A DNA stretch of 64,000 bases from Faecalicatena fissicatena (GCA_001028025.1 LDAQ01000001.1:62001-126000); one strand, 5' to 3'; shown: positions 9,943 through 18,504, counted from the stretch's first letter. Notes: generated by a model not told the origin, from the letters alone. Made by a program: numbers and translations.

Positions 9943-10542
9943 AAAATATTTCCTCCTTGTTTTTGCGTGCAGGAGGTTCTGGGAACAGTGCTTTATCACG
10001 TCCTCTTATGGAAACCTCTCTGCTGTTATTGTTGGGATACAAGCATTGAGATTTCTAATAAGATTCCCTGGCCGGGAAGATTGGTATCAGAAGTGGCTGC
10101 CGCCACGCAGAATGAATAGAAATATAATGCTTTTGTTTTATAGTAGCACGGAAGATGAGATAATGCTATAGTGTATAAACATAAAATTCAGGTGGGAACA
10201 AGTATTAGGTTTGTGGAGGGAGGCTTGCGGCGATCCCTTCATTTCGCTGGTGCAACCTGCCGGCAGGAGAGACTCGTTTGCCGGGAGGCGCATTAACCGT
10301 GGCAGCGTATTAATCCACGGGGTGGTACAGTATAGACCCAGTTCATTAGAATTGTAGGTTTTGGAGGACGTATTGGATAATCTTATACAGCGATACACAT
10401 ACCCTTCCATGATTTGCAGAACATAGCAGTAATACTATCAGTCAATTACTGAAACCTTTACGATCCATCAGACGAATTAATACGCTGCCACGGTTCAGAG
10501 CCCCTCTGGAAGATGGGCTTTTCCTACCGATTAGATGTACCA
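9943..10542. other. Gene-free stretch containing a 20-bp inverted repeat
   Basis: No convincing reading frame occurs here. The clear structure is a perfect 20-bp inverted repeat, arms 10295-10314 and 10476-10495, starting AACCGTGG on the left arm and ending CCACGGTT on the right. The 161 bases between the arms include a local CCGTGG/CCACGG pair. The stretch runs directly into the giant palindrome at 10543. Confidence 0.6.
10295..10495. repeat. 20-bp perfect inverted repeat, arms 161 bp apart
   Basis: Left arm 10295-10314 is the exact reverse complement of right arm 10476-10495. Bases immediately outside and inside the arms do not continue the pairing. It may be the ends of a small decayed element or a structured RNA; no function can be assigned. 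Confidence 0.8.
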
Positions 10543-10834
10543 GCTAAGAAACCGGGAAGCCTGGCCCCAGCCGGGAGCATATATGTCATTTTAAAAGTCC
10601 TAGAGTTTACGTTAGAGGCCCTTAAGGAACAAACAGAGAAAACGGTGGGCAGAATTTGCCGTCTCACGGGAAATTCTGAAGCGGCCTAAGATCCGAAATT
10701 ATCGAATTTCGGGTTGCATGCCGCTGGACCACCTTTTCTCTGTTTGTTCCTTTAGGGCCTCTTACATAAACGGAGCGGATTTTTAAAATGACATATATGC
10801 TCCCGGCTGGGGCCAGGCTTCCCGGTTTCTTAGC
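10543..10834. repeat. Giant near-palindrome (292 bp) downstream of dnaK
   Basis: The outer arms 10543-10596 and 10781-10834 are perfect reverse complements over 54 bp (GCTAAGAAACCGGG... against ...CCCGGTTTCTTAGC). The next about 52 bases on each side (10597-10648 and 10729-10780) still pair with roughly ten mismatches. The 80-base centre carries two further hairpins: AGAATTT/AAATTCT (10651-10677), and GCGGC/GCCGC enclosing CCGAAATT/AATTTCGG (10681-10723). On the minus strand it lies 44 bases past the dnaK stop, so it could fold in the dnaK 3' UTR or be a separate element. Confidence 0.93.
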
Positions 10835-10878
10835 GTCCCCATCCGTTCAAGAACCACCCCCCACCTCCTAAGCTCCTT

Positions 10879-12642
10879 CTAAAGCATTTCCGCCGCGGAT
10901 CTTTCCAGTGCTTCCTTTGCAGACATTATTTCTCCAGCCTGCTGGTCATTGATCTTTTCAATGGTTGTCTTTCCAATCAGTTTCTGAAGGGCATTCAGGT
11001 CTGCCTTGACCTGTTTATATTCGGATTTTTCCATATCCTTTTTGGAGTCTTTCAGGCTCTGGCTGACCTGAAATGCGAGCTTTTCAGCTTCGTTGCGGAT
11101 ATCTATATTTTCCTGACGTTTGTTGTCCTGGCTCTCATAGAAACGGGCATCGTTCATGGCTTTCTGAATCTCTTCCTCGGACAGGTTGGAACTGGACGTG
11201 ATCGTGATCTGCTGCTGCTTCCCAGTTCCCAGATCTTTGGCAGATACATTGACAATGCCATTTGCATCAATATCAAAAGCCACTTCAATCTGCGGAACAC
11301 CGGCAGGAGCACGTTTGATCCCGGATAGTTTAAAATTGCCGAGCAGCTTATTGTCGCGGGTGAATTTCCGTTCACCCTGATAGATTTTAATGTCTACAGA
11401 GGTCTGAAAGTTGGCAGCGGTCGTGTAGATGTTGCTCTTTCTTGTGGGGATAGAGGAATTCTTTGGTATCAACACGTTTGCCACACCACCTACCGTTTCA
11501 ATGGAAAGAGAGAGCGGTGTAACATCCATCAGAATTATTTCTGAAGCGGAAGACCCCGATATCAGAGCGGCACCCCCGCTGAGCTTCTCTGCCTGGACTG
11601 CTGCACCGAGGGCAACGCATTCATCCGGGTTCAAAGACTTTGCCGGATCCAGGCCGGTCAGCTGTTTTACTTTATTCTGAACTGCGGGAATCCGTGTGGA
11701 ACCTCCCACCATAATGACTTTGCTGAGGTCGGATGCGCGAATGCCTGCATCTTTAAGGGCAGTATTCACTGGGCCTGCCGTCCGTTCTACGAGATCGCTG
11801 GTCAGTTCTTCAAACTGGGCACGGGTGATTGTCATCTGGAGGTGTTTGGGTTCTCCCTTCTTGTCAGTTGTGATAAATGGCAGATTGATATCTGTCTGTG
11901 CGGCAGCAGAAAGGCTGATTTTTGCCCGTGCGGATTCCTCCCGGACTCTCTGAAGTGCTGAGAAATCCTTTTCCAGATTAATCTTCTCCTGTTTTTTATA
12001 TGTTTTAACAATGTAGTCTGTCAGGCGCTGGTCAAAATCATCACCGCCCAGACGGTTATCACCGTTGGTTGCGAGTACTTCGATTACCTGGTTCCCGATT
12101 TCTATAATGGAGACATCGAATGTACCGCCGCCGAAATCGTATATCATAATCTTCTGAGGCTCCCCGTTATCAAGCCCGTATGCAAGTGCGGCGGAAGTTG
12201 GTTCATTGATGATTCTGAGTACATTCAGTCCTGCAATTCTTCCGGCATCTTTGGTGGCCTGGCGCTGGGCATCGCTGAAATAGGCGGGCACCGTTATGAC
12301 TGCATCCGTAACGGGCTCACCGAGATATTGCTCTGCGTCTTTTTTTAATTTTATTAATATAATAGAGGCGATTTCCTGAGGGGAATAATCCTTTCCGTCA
12401 ATGCGGACGCGGTAGTCCGTGCCCATGTGGCGTTTGATGGAAGAAATGGTTCTGGTGGGATTCAGCGCATATTGTCTTTTGGCGCTTTCTCCGACTAGAC
12501 GTTCGCCGTCATTTTTAAAAGCGACGATGGATGGGGTGGTTCGGATGCCTTCCGCATTGGCGATTACGACCGGTTTCCCGCCTTCGATAGCTGCAACACA
12601 GCTGTTGGTAGTTCCTAAATCAATACCGATTGCTCTGGACAT
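10879..12642 (-). CDS. dnaK: DnaK-family Hsp70 chaperone, short orphan form
   Basis: A 587-residue Hsp70. The ATPase domain (about 1-360) has the phosphate loops IGIDLGTTNSC and IYDFGGGTFDVS, and VMVGGSTRIP. The substrate domain (about 370-480) has DVTPLSLSIETVGG and a short helical lid follows. It binds exposed hydrophobic segments of unfolded proteins with ATP hydrolysis. It ends at ALERSAAEML, without the disordered charged tail of usual 610-640-residue DnaK. No hrcA, grpE or dnaJ gene is nearby, and I see no CIRCE operator (TTAGCACTC-N9-GAGTGCTAA) upstream, so it may be a second paralogue rather than the main heat-shock copy. An AAGGAAGGA ribosome site precedes the ATG. The gene lies between two giant palindromes. 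Confidence 0.93.
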   Translation of the reverse strand: MSRAIGIDLGTTNSCVAAIEGGKPVVIANAEGIRTTPSIVAFKNDGERLVGESAKRQYALNPTRTISSIKRHMGTDYRVRIDGKDYSPQEIASIILIKLKKDAEQYLGEPVTDAVITVPAYFSDAQRQATKDAGRIAGLNVLRIINEPTSAALAYGLDNGEPQKIMIYDFGGGTFDVSIIEIGNQVIEVLATNGDNRLGGDDFDQRLTDYIVKTYKKQEKINLEKDFSALQRVREESARAKISLSAAAQTDINLPFITTDKKGEPKHLQMTITRAQFEELTSDLVERTAGPVNTALKDAGIRASDLSKVIMVGGSTRIPAVQNKVKQLTGLDPAKSLNPDECVALGAAVQAEKLSGGAALISGSSASEIILMDVTPLSLSIETVGGVANVLIPKNSSIPTRKSNIYTTAANFQTSVDIKIYQGERKFTRDNKLLGNFKLSGIKRAPAGVPQIEVAFDIDANGIVNVSAKDLGTGKQQQITITSSSNLSEEEIQKAMNDARFYESQDNKRQENIDIRNEAEKLAFQVSQSLKDSKKDMEKSEYKQVKADLNALQKLIGKTTIEKINDQQAGEIMSAKEALERSAAEML

Positions 12643-12951
12643 AATAAATCCTTCCTTTTCTCTGTGGTTGTTTGTTTCAATTCACGCCCGGTAATTTCAC
12701 AGAGTACGACTACATCTTAATATAGATGCGTAGAATGACCTCATGTCAGTAGGGGATACCGATTTCTCTCTGCCCGCCACTGCCGTTAATCTTGTTTTTA
12801 GTGATTCATCTCTCCACCTATAGAGGTGAGGGAATCCTCACTTATTCTGCTGAATCTGATTATAGCGGTTAAATATGTCGGGAATGTGATTGGTTCCTAA
12901 AAAAAGAGTAAAATGTTATGGATAGAGAGGATGGTTAGCTGAAGGAGGGGC
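12643..12951. other. Upstream region of dnaK
   Basis: No coding frame is seen. A small hairpin CACCT-ATAG-AGGTG lies within 12810-12840, flanked by AGTGA and TCACT that could extend it. A weak minus-strand promoter CTGACA-N17-TCTATA is possible about 12735-12765. No CIRCE element was found. Confidence 0.45.
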
Positions 12952-13233
12952 GCTTACCGAGAGCCGGGACGGACTGCGAAAAGCACCTGTCCTGTTGGAA
13001 ATACAGGCCGCTGCGCCAAGCGGCAGTAAGAGGAAATCCGCAAAATCAGCCGGAACCGAACGCATTCAGCGCTTAATCTGATGATTAAGCGCCTCAGGCG
13101 TTCTGAAAAGTTGCTTCGGTAGCAACTTTTCTCCGGCTGATTTTGCGGATTTCCTCTAACTGCTGCTAGACTCGCTTGATGTGTTTCCAACAGGACAGGT
13201 GCTTTTCGCAGTCCGTCCCGGCTCTCGGTAAGC
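12952..13233. repeat. Second giant near-palindrome (282 bp), upstream of dnaK
   Basis: Arms 12952-13001 and 13184-13233 are perfect reverse complements over 50 bp (GCTTACCGAGAGCC... against ...GGCTCTCGGTAAGC). After an unpaired interval, an inner stem of 26 bp is perfect (13029-13054 with 13132-13157). Inside it sit a GAACGC/GCGTTC helix (13058-13103) enclosing GCGCTTAATC/GATTAAGCGC (13069-13092), and AAAAGTTGCT/AGCAACTTTT (13106-13130) closed by a C(TTCG)G loop. The layout matches the palindrome at 10543, but the sequence is different. Confidence 0.93.
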
Positions 13234-13458
13234 TGGTTTCATCCAGGCGGCAGGAAAATTCATTCCTTGGGGGAGATCCTGGATGGGGGCAGCGGATGGG
13301 ATGGAATTGGTGGGGCTTGTATATCTCCAGTATGATTTTGGGTGTATTTTATATATTAGGGGGTTGGATTCACGTTTATTTTGTATTATACGAATTATAC
13401 GAACGGGCTAAATGAAGCGGAAAGACAGCTTGCCAGATGATACGGCCGATGATATACT

Positions 13459-13527
13459 TATACCCAAGGGCACACCGTAATTCATGCCCTGCGGGCGGAT
13501 CTGCAGCAAGCTGCAGAATAAAGTATA
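13459..13527. repeat. Short dispersed palindromic repeat, copy A
   Basis: A 69-bp unit starting TATACCC and ending GTATA. It contains GGGCA...TGCCC, a CCTGCGGGCGG core and CTGCAG-CAAG-CTGCAG, so nested hairpins can form. Nearly identical units lie at 25460-25530 and 26528-26596, and a shortened one at 26655-26708. It precedes the MazG-like gene. Confidence 0.9.
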
Positions 13528-13651
13528 GTTAGTTGTTTTAGGCAGGAAATCCATAGAAAAGATGTATGAGCTACATGGCTGGTAAATAAGTAAAATTTCG
13601 TCTTTCGGTATACATTAGATTACAATTACAGAAGAAAAGAGGCTTATTAAA

Positions 13652-13987
13652 ATGAAAGATAAAACGACAACACTGGAAGCGGTCAAACAGTATATTCAGG
13701 AGTTTTCTGATGTCCGCGGCTGGCGCAAAGATCAGAATGCCAAGGATCTTGTGATGGCGCTCACTGTTGAAGCGGCTGAGCTGGCAGAAATCTTTATGTG
13801 GCTCCATTCGGATGAAGCAGACAGTGTGAGGGAAGACCCCAAAGAATTTGAACATCTTAAGGAAGAGGTCGCCGATGTCTTCTGGTACCTCTGCCGGATT
13901 TGCAGACATTTTGATATTGACCTGGCGGAAGCAGTGGAAGATAAGTCGGTAAAAAACGCAAAGAAATATCCGGTTGCGGAAAAATAG
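13652..13987 (+). CDS. MazG-like nucleotide pyrophosphohydrolase
   Basis: A 111-residue all-alpha NTP pyrophosphatase of the MazG/RS21-C6 (dCTPase-like) group. The metal-binding EXXE and EXXD pairs are visible in EAAELAE (about residue 46) and EEVADVFWYL (about 70). Such enzymes hydrolyse non-canonical or excess (d)NTPs to monophosphates, acting as house-cleaning enzymes in the cytoplasm. The length is normal for the single-domain group. The ATG is preceded by AAAGAGGC with a 7-base gap. Nothing in the neighbourhood points to a specific substrate. Confidence 0.88.
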   Translation: MKDKTTTLEAVKQYIQEFSDVRGWRKDQNAKDLVMALTVEAAELAEIFMWLHSDEADSVREDPKEFEHLKEEVADVFWYLCRICRHFDIDLAEAVEDKSVKNAKKYPVAEK

Positions 13988-14030
13988 AAGTACAGAATGA
14001 TAATATACAGGTGAAAATGAACCAGAAAAC

Positions 14031-14081
14031 ATCCCCGTAAGAATCTTCCAAAGGCATATAAGCCCTGATTCTTACGGGGAT
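14031..14081. terminator. Bidirectional terminator between convergent genes
   Basis: A perfect 15-bp stem, ATCCCCGTAAGAATC with GATTCTTACGGGGAT, encloses a 21-base loop. It separates the MazG-like gene (+) from the DUF4179 gene (-). The minus strand continues GTTTTCTGG, a weak T-run. Confidence 0.65.
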
Positions 14082-14166
14082 GTAATTATTGGAGGGGCCG
14101 GGGAGGTCAAAATTCTTTATTTCCCGACAGTACCGTTAAGTTTCGTCTCCAGAATAATCATAAGAT

Positions 14167-15651
14167 TTAAAAATGAATTGTTTTATGATATTTTGCATTT
14201 GCGTCCAATAAAGTACTCCATTTTTCTTCCACCGGCTTATTCTCATTGTTATTGTATCGTTCTTCCCCCTTCAGCTCATCCATATACTGGCCATAATCCA
14301 GAATATAGATATCCACTGTAGAGATGTCACGATCCTGTATTGCAAAATTATCGGTCGAGCTGGCAGTATCTATATAAGGAAGCTTATTCCCATCTGCATC
14401 CAGTGCTACCATAAAGACATTACTGTTGCTGCCTTCTTCGTACATTACATTGACGTCTAACTCATAAGGCGTCTTTACAACCGACTTTAGGCCGATTCCG
14501 TCGTCATTTGTCTCATTAATGTCCAACGTCACTGTCTGACTCGAATCAATAGTAATCGGAATGTCAAAATCCCATGTGCCTTCATACCAGAAATTTTCAA
14601 ATTTGTTTGGATGCTGCTGATACTCTGCCGGCATCTGGGCCATTACATTGCGCCACTCTTCTTCAGACATATTCTCCAATTCCTCAGGTGTATATCCTGA
14701 ATCCCAATATTGTGGCTCGGCTTTCATCCCAATGAGCTTATTCAAGTTCAGAGAAAGGGTAAACTCTTTTGGTACATCACATTGCTTAATGTAGCTTTCC
14801 AAATTCCCCTGTCTGGCGCCCACTTTATCGACAAATTCTTTGAGGTAAATGCGGCCCTGCTCAGTTTCATCATTAATATCATCCATTGTAATTCCGATTT
14901 CATTTAAGACCTGCTGTTCAAGTATTTTATGCTGCTTCTCATATTCTGTATAATCTTTTGCATCTTCTTTTAAATCCAGGCGGAGAATACAGTTATAAGT
15001 GGAATCATCTTCTAATGTCCCTTCTGGTGTCATATAAGCATACATTCTGCTATCGCTGATTTCACCAGAATCCCCGCTGCCATATTCAATAAAACTATAT
15101 TTTTTAATGAAATCTAAAGAGAATCCAGGGTCTTGTCTATCATTTAGCTCACGCATCATAGAATCTGGGAAAGGCTCTTCACTCTTCACCTGCATTGTCA
15201 GATAAATAGTCTGTTCATTCGCATATACTTCGGAGAATGTAATTGTAAGTCCATCATCAGTTTTCGTGTATACGCCATTTGGGGAATCGACAGTGTCCGC
15301 TTCGGGTTCTTCCAATACGGTTGCTCTATCTGTAAAATTGCCAAAGAAGCTAACCTTATCCTGCAGCTGTGCAAATATGTCCCCTATAACAGGCAGGTTT
15401 TTCGCGAAAACAGGATTCGCGGCACATATGATAAAGCTCGCTGCGAGTACCATAGCCAGGCCTCCTGCAAACCTTAATGTCCAACGAAGAGGTTTTGATT
15501 TGACCTTTGCGGCGTTCACCTGTTTTATTTGCCCCGTTTCTATCATCCGGTATGCCTCTCTCGCTTTTCCAGTAACCTTTTCTGGTATTTCTACCTCACT
15601 TCGAATCTGCTTCTTTATAATGTGTTCATTCCATTTGAATGTTGCTGGCAT
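14167..15651 (-). CDS. DUF4179 domain membrane protein, probable anti-sigma factor
   Basis: A 494-residue protein with a cytoplasmic N-terminus (residues 1-55), one membrane segment (LRFAGGLAMVLAASFIICAA, about 58-78) and a large extracytoplasmic part, beginning with the DUF4179-like stretch around DGLTITFSEVYANEQTIYLT. Proteins of this type are commonly encoded right after an ECF sigma factor and are thought to hold it at the membrane until an outside signal. The start overlaps the sigma gene by 37 bases in another frame, and AAAGGAGG lies 7 bases before the ATG, so the two are translationally coupled. The signal sensed is unknown. Confidence 0.82.
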   Translation of the reverse strand: MPATFKWNEHIIKKQIRSEVEIPEKVTGKAREAYRMIETGQIKQVNAAKVKSKPLRWTLRFAGGLAMVLAASFIICAANPVFAKNLPVIGDIFAQLQDKVSFFGNFTDRATVLEEPEADTVDSPNGVYTKTDDGLTITFSEVYANEQTIYLTMQVKSEEPFPDSMMRELNDRQDPGFSLDFIKKYSFIEYGSGDSGEISDSRMYAYMTPEGTLEDDSTYNCILRLDLKEDAKDYTEYEKQHKILEQQVLNEIGITMDDINDETEQGRIYLKEFVDKVGARQGNLESYIKQCDVPKEFTLSLNLNKLIGMKAEPQYWDSGYTPEELENMSEEEWRNVMAQMPAEYQQHPNKFENFWYEGTWDFDIPITIDSSQTVTLDINETNDDGIGLKSVVKTPYELDVNVMYEEGSNSNVFMVALDADGNKLPYIDTASSTDNFAIQDRDISTVDIYILDYGQYMDELKGEERYNNNENKPVEEKWSTLLDANAKYHKTIHF

Positions 15652-16166
15652 TTAGTATCCTCCTTTATTAAAAATTGATATTCAACAGCTATCTTTTCCC
15701 TGCCTCTTTTTAATCGGGACTTGACCGTACTTTCTTTCATCTCAAGAATTGTACCGATTTCTCTTGTATTAAAACCCTCCAGATAATACAGCAATAAAAT
15801 GGTACGGTATTTTTCGTCCAGAGGCTTTAAAATTTGATACCACTCCATAGAATCATATCCTCTCTCATAGAATACACTTTCCGGTAAGGCATCGGTGTAA
15901 AGCATGCGTTTGTTCAAACGAAGCATATTCTTACACTTGTTAACTAAAATTCTGACAAGCCATGTCTTAAAATACTTGTCCTGTTCCAGAGTCGGTAATT
16001 TCTCATAACAGGTTAATATGGTATCCTGTATTACATCTGCCGCATCCTCCTCATTATGCATATATACCCGGGCAATTTTATACATATTTTGCATATGTTG
16101 ATCAATCAGCCTGCAGAACGCTTCCGAATTACCTTTCTTCGCCTGACTTACTAATAATCTGTCCAT
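15615..16166 (-). CDS. ECF-type RNA polymerase sigma factor
   Basis: A 183-residue sigma-70 family protein with region 2 (AFCRLIDQHMQNMYKIARVY, then EEDAADVIQDTILTCYEKL) and region 4 (LDEKYRTILLLYYLEGFNTREIG, then MKESTVKSRLKRGREKI). It directs RNA polymerase to stress or envelope promoters. A longer frame begins at 16184, but AAGGAGG lies just upstream of the ATG at 16166 and residues MDRLLVSQAKKGN match usual ECF starts, so 16166 is preferred. The spacing of three bases is short, which leaves 16184 possible. It is paired with the downstream DUF4179 protein. Confidence 0.9.
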   Translation of the reverse strand: MDRLLVSQAKKGNSEAFCRLIDQHMQNMYKIARVYMHNEEDAADVIQDTILTCYEKLPTLEQDKYFKTWLVRILVNKCKNMLRLNKRMLYTDALPESVFYERGYDSMEWYQILKPLDEKYRTILLLYYLEGFNTREIGTILEMKESTVKSRLKRGREKIAVEYQFLIKEDTKCQQHSNGMNTL

Positions 16167-16470
16167 ATTCCTCCTTACATTCATAAATAATCAGTGGCCC
16201 ACCGTTGTAGCAGTATACTTAAGTATTTAAATCGTATTTCTTATTTTCTTTACATCTATTAGACAACGGGAAGAGTGAATTAGATGCATAAAATTTAATA
16301 ATCCTGCATTTAAAATATAATTAAAAAAAATCAGTTACAGCCCCTTTATGTATTAAACTATTGAAGCGAAGCTTGGTGTTAATCAGATTGTGGTGAGAAA
16401 TGAGTTTGAAAATACCAGTTTTACGGCACAGCCATTCATTCTGTTATACTTCAAATATTTGTGTGGTTAA
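16167..16470. other. Non-coding stretch upstream of the sigma gene
   Basis: AT-rich, no reading frame or strong hairpin seen. It must hold the promoter of the ECF sigma gene on the minus strand, but no clear box pair was recognised. Confidence 0.4.
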
Positions 16471-16505
16471 AAAAATAAGCAGATATGCAATTAACATATC
16501 TGCTT
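16468..16505 (-). terminator. Terminator downstream of the serine dehydratase gene
   Basis: AAGCAGATATG and CATATCTGCTT form a perfect 11-bp stem with a 7-base loop. Read on the minus strand it is followed by ATTTTTTTAACC, a good rho-independent terminator for transcripts coming from the serine dehydratase gene. Confidence 0.8.
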
Positions 16506-16525
16506 CAAATTTCCGGTTTTCATTA

Positions 16526-16657
16526 TCATCTTAATGACATTGGATCCCAGACCGGAGCTGCGAATGGGATTGGGGATGTATATCTTGCATTTGGCTGAAA
16601 TTTTATTGCTCCACCTTTGATGGGCAGTGGGACACCCTTTTTAATATAATACTGCAT
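16526..16657 (-). CDS. Possible small protein, unknown
   Basis: A 43-codon frame ending 20 bases before the terminator and following the serine dehydratase gene on the same strand. The end reads YTSPIPFAAPVWDPMSLR, which has an ordinary coding composition, but no good ribosome site is seen before the ATG and I recognise no family. A longer open frame starts at 16732 inside the preceding gene. It may be spurious. Confidence 0.2.
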   Translation of the reverse strand: MQYYIKKGVPLPIKGGAIKFQPNARYTSPIPFAAPVWDPMSLR

Positions 16658-16718
16658 CTTATCTATAATATACAACATTAAATATAAATAGCAATAAAAC
16701 AAAAATTGTAATAGGTAT

Positions 16719-18314
16719 CTATCTCTGGGCATCCCTTATTTCCTGTTCTTTTGCAAGCTGCTGTCCGCAGGGGGTGACACACAGCCCGCCGTTGCAGGTG
16801 CAGCGCAGCTCACTTGGCAACTGTCTGCCGACCCGGAACATTGTTTCGGCAGCCTGATCAAGGGGGATCAGGGGATCATAACCGCCCATGATCAGATTGG
16901 CGCTGACCATGGCATTGGCAGCTGAAAGTGCATTCCGGCTGATACATGGGACCTGTACCAGTCCGGCCACCGGGTCACAGATTGTTCCCAGGATATTCTG
17001 CAGTGCGCAGGAAGCGGCATCCAGGGACTGTTTTGGAGATCCGCCCATAAGATAGACGAGTGCTCCGGCTGCCATTGCGGAGGCGGCGCCGGGTTCGACC
17101 TGACATCCGTACAGCTCGGCGGAATAATTGCAGTCTTTGGACATGACAATACCAATGACAGATGTAGTCAGCATCAGCTCCAGTTTTTTATCCTTTGGAA
17201 GGTTCAACGCATTTGCGGTTCCAAGTACAGCTCCGGGGAAGACTCCGGCAGAACCGCCGGTCGGTGCACAGAGGACAACGCCCATGGCGCTGCTGTATTC
17301 CATTGTCGCCATTGACCAGGGAACGGCGGTGTTTAATAAGCCCATATCTAAGGCGGCCGGAGATGCGTTCAGATATGTTTCGACTTTCCCGGCAGTGGGC
17401 TCTATAATTCCGTTCATGTTTATATCCCCTTTCAGGGCTTCCTTAGCGCTGTGTTCCATCGTCTCTATGACGTAAGACATAAAATCGAGTACTTCTTCCC
17501 GCGTCCATCCGCTTCGTGTGGTTTCGTATTCTATGCCCAGTTCCCAGAGCGGCTTCCGGGTCTGTGTGCAGAGATCTAAAAGTTCTTCGGCGCTTCTGAA
17601 TGGAAGAGAGGTGTTTCTGTTGGAAGGCACCACCAGCACCGGGGTCATTTCAATACAATAAAAAACTCCAGCTTTCTTTTCAAGATTTTTCAAAAATTCA
17701 TCAGTATGCTTTTGGCGTGATTTTATGTTTATAAGATATACTCCGTCTATTTCACCAGATATGTAATATCCTTCGGTTGCGCCATAGTCTTTCAGAAGAT
17801 CTTTTACTAATTCCTCTGCTCCTGTCCTGTCTGTCTTTGCTTTTAATACTAATTCATAACAATCGCCTACAATCTCAACATCAAATCCATCAATCTTAAG
17901 CAGCTTTACAGTCCCCCCGCCGGTAGAATCAGAGTAGACCACTACTTTTTCTCCGGAATCGCTGTGTAAAGTCAGTCTTGAAAGATTGGGGACGGTTGGC
18001 TCAAAGTCACTGATGAGAAATTGAATATCAATCCCACGTTCACGGGCGATATTGAATGCATCTCTCAGGCGCGGGTCCTCCGGCCGGTATCCCAGCAGAC
18101 CGTTGACATAACCCATATCCGAGCGCTGGCCTTTGTACATAAGGGTATAGGCTCCTTTACGAGCGAATTCCACGGTTGCCTTCTGCAGATTTCCCTTTAG
18201 AAGCTGACGGCATAAATATCCGATTCTCGATGGTGCACAGGTGTGTGAACTGGATGGTCCCACCATGACCGGTCCTACGATATCGTTGAAGATGCTTGGG
18301 TTTTGGCGTTTCAT
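16719..18314 (-). CDS. sdaA: L-serine ammonia-lyase, single-chain iron-sulfur type
   Basis: A 531-residue fused form of the beta and alpha parts of the iron-sulfur L-serine dehydratase, which converts L-serine to pyruvate and ammonia. The beta part starts with GPSSSHTCAPSRIG. An ACT-like stretch around GYYISGEIDGVYLINIKS follows, then the alpha part from about residue 245. Cysteines for the [4Fe-4S] cluster are expected in SKDCNYSAELYGC, GTICDPVAGL and the C-terminal CTCNGGLCVTPCG. The ATG follows AGGAGGAATAAG. A consensus promoter lies upstream and an XRE-cupin operator sits 6 bases beyond its -35 box, so expression is probably tied to the divergent regulator. Confidence 0.95.
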   Translation of the reverse strand: MKRQNPSIFNDIVGPVMVGPSSSHTCAPSRIGYLCRQLLKGNLQKATVEFARKGAYTLMYKGQRSDMGYVNGLLGYRPEDPRLRDAFNIARERGIDIQFLISDFEPTVPNLSRLTLHSDSGEKVVVYSDSTGGGTVKLLKIDGFDVEIVGDCYELVLKAKTDRTGAEELVKDLLKDYGATEGYYISGEIDGVYLINIKSRQKHTDEFLKNLEKKAGVFYCIEMTPVLVVPSNRNTSLPFRSAEELLDLCTQTRKPLWELGIEYETTRSGWTREEVLDFMSYVIETMEHSAKEALKGDINMNGIIEPTAGKVETYLNASPAALDMGLLNTAVPWSMATMEYSSAMGVVLCAPTGGSAGVFPGAVLGTANALNLPKDKKLELMLTTSVIGIVMSKDCNYSAELYGCQVEPGAASAMAAGALVYLMGGSPKQSLDAASCALQNILGTICDPVAGLVQVPCISRNALSAANAMVSANLIMGGYDPLIPLDQAAETMFRVGRQLPSELRCTCNGGLCVTPCGQQLAKEQEIRDAQR

Positions 18315-18361
18315 ATCTTATTCCTCCTGAAATAGTAATAAACGATATATTTGTTAGTTAT

Positions 18362-18390
18362 ATTATAAGAAACATAGGATTCTATGTCAA
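18362..18390 (-). promoter_or_regulatory. Promoter of the serine dehydratase gene
   Basis: Read on the minus strand: TTGACA, a 17-base spacer, TATAAT, a full consensus sigma-A promoter about 50 bases before the start codon. Confidence 0.9.
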
Positions 18391-18396
18391 TGACAA

Positions 18397-18445
18397 TTTC
18401 ATAAATATGAAATAATAACAAAATGATAAAATCATATTTGTGAAA
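18397..18445. promoter_or_regulatory. Two operator-like palindromes in the divergent promoter region
   Basis: TTTCATAAATATGAAA at 18397-18412 is a palindrome with 7-bp arms and an AA centre. A related site, AATCATATTTGTGAAA, is at 18430-18445, 33 bases further (three helical turns). The first lies 6 bases upstream of the serine dehydratase -35 box; the second lies upstream of the regulator promoter. The same motif recurs before the BCCT gene. Confidence 0.75.
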
Positions 18446-18475
18446 TATATATAAAAGAATTAATTTGCGAAAGGG

Positions 18476-18504
18476 TTGTGTATACGAGATGATTTTTGTA
18501 TAAT
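18476..18504 (+). promoter_or_regulatory. Promoter of the XRE-cupin regulator gene
   Basis: TTGTGT, a 17-base spacer and TATAAT, ending 24 bases before the chosen start codon. Confidence 0.8.

Noticed and set aside
10138..10410. 90-codon minus-strand frame
   Set aside because: No ribosome site and low coding character; it overlaps the 20-bp inverted repeat and is probably spurious.
12793..12845. Possible CIRCE operator upstream of dnaK
   Set aside because: The hairpin there does not match TTAGCACTC-N9-GAGTGCTAA.
13176..13415. 79-codon frame with a hydrophobic end (WGLYISSMILGVFYILGG)
   Set aside because: It starts inside the arm of the giant palindrome, has no ribosome site and no recognisable family; likely chance.
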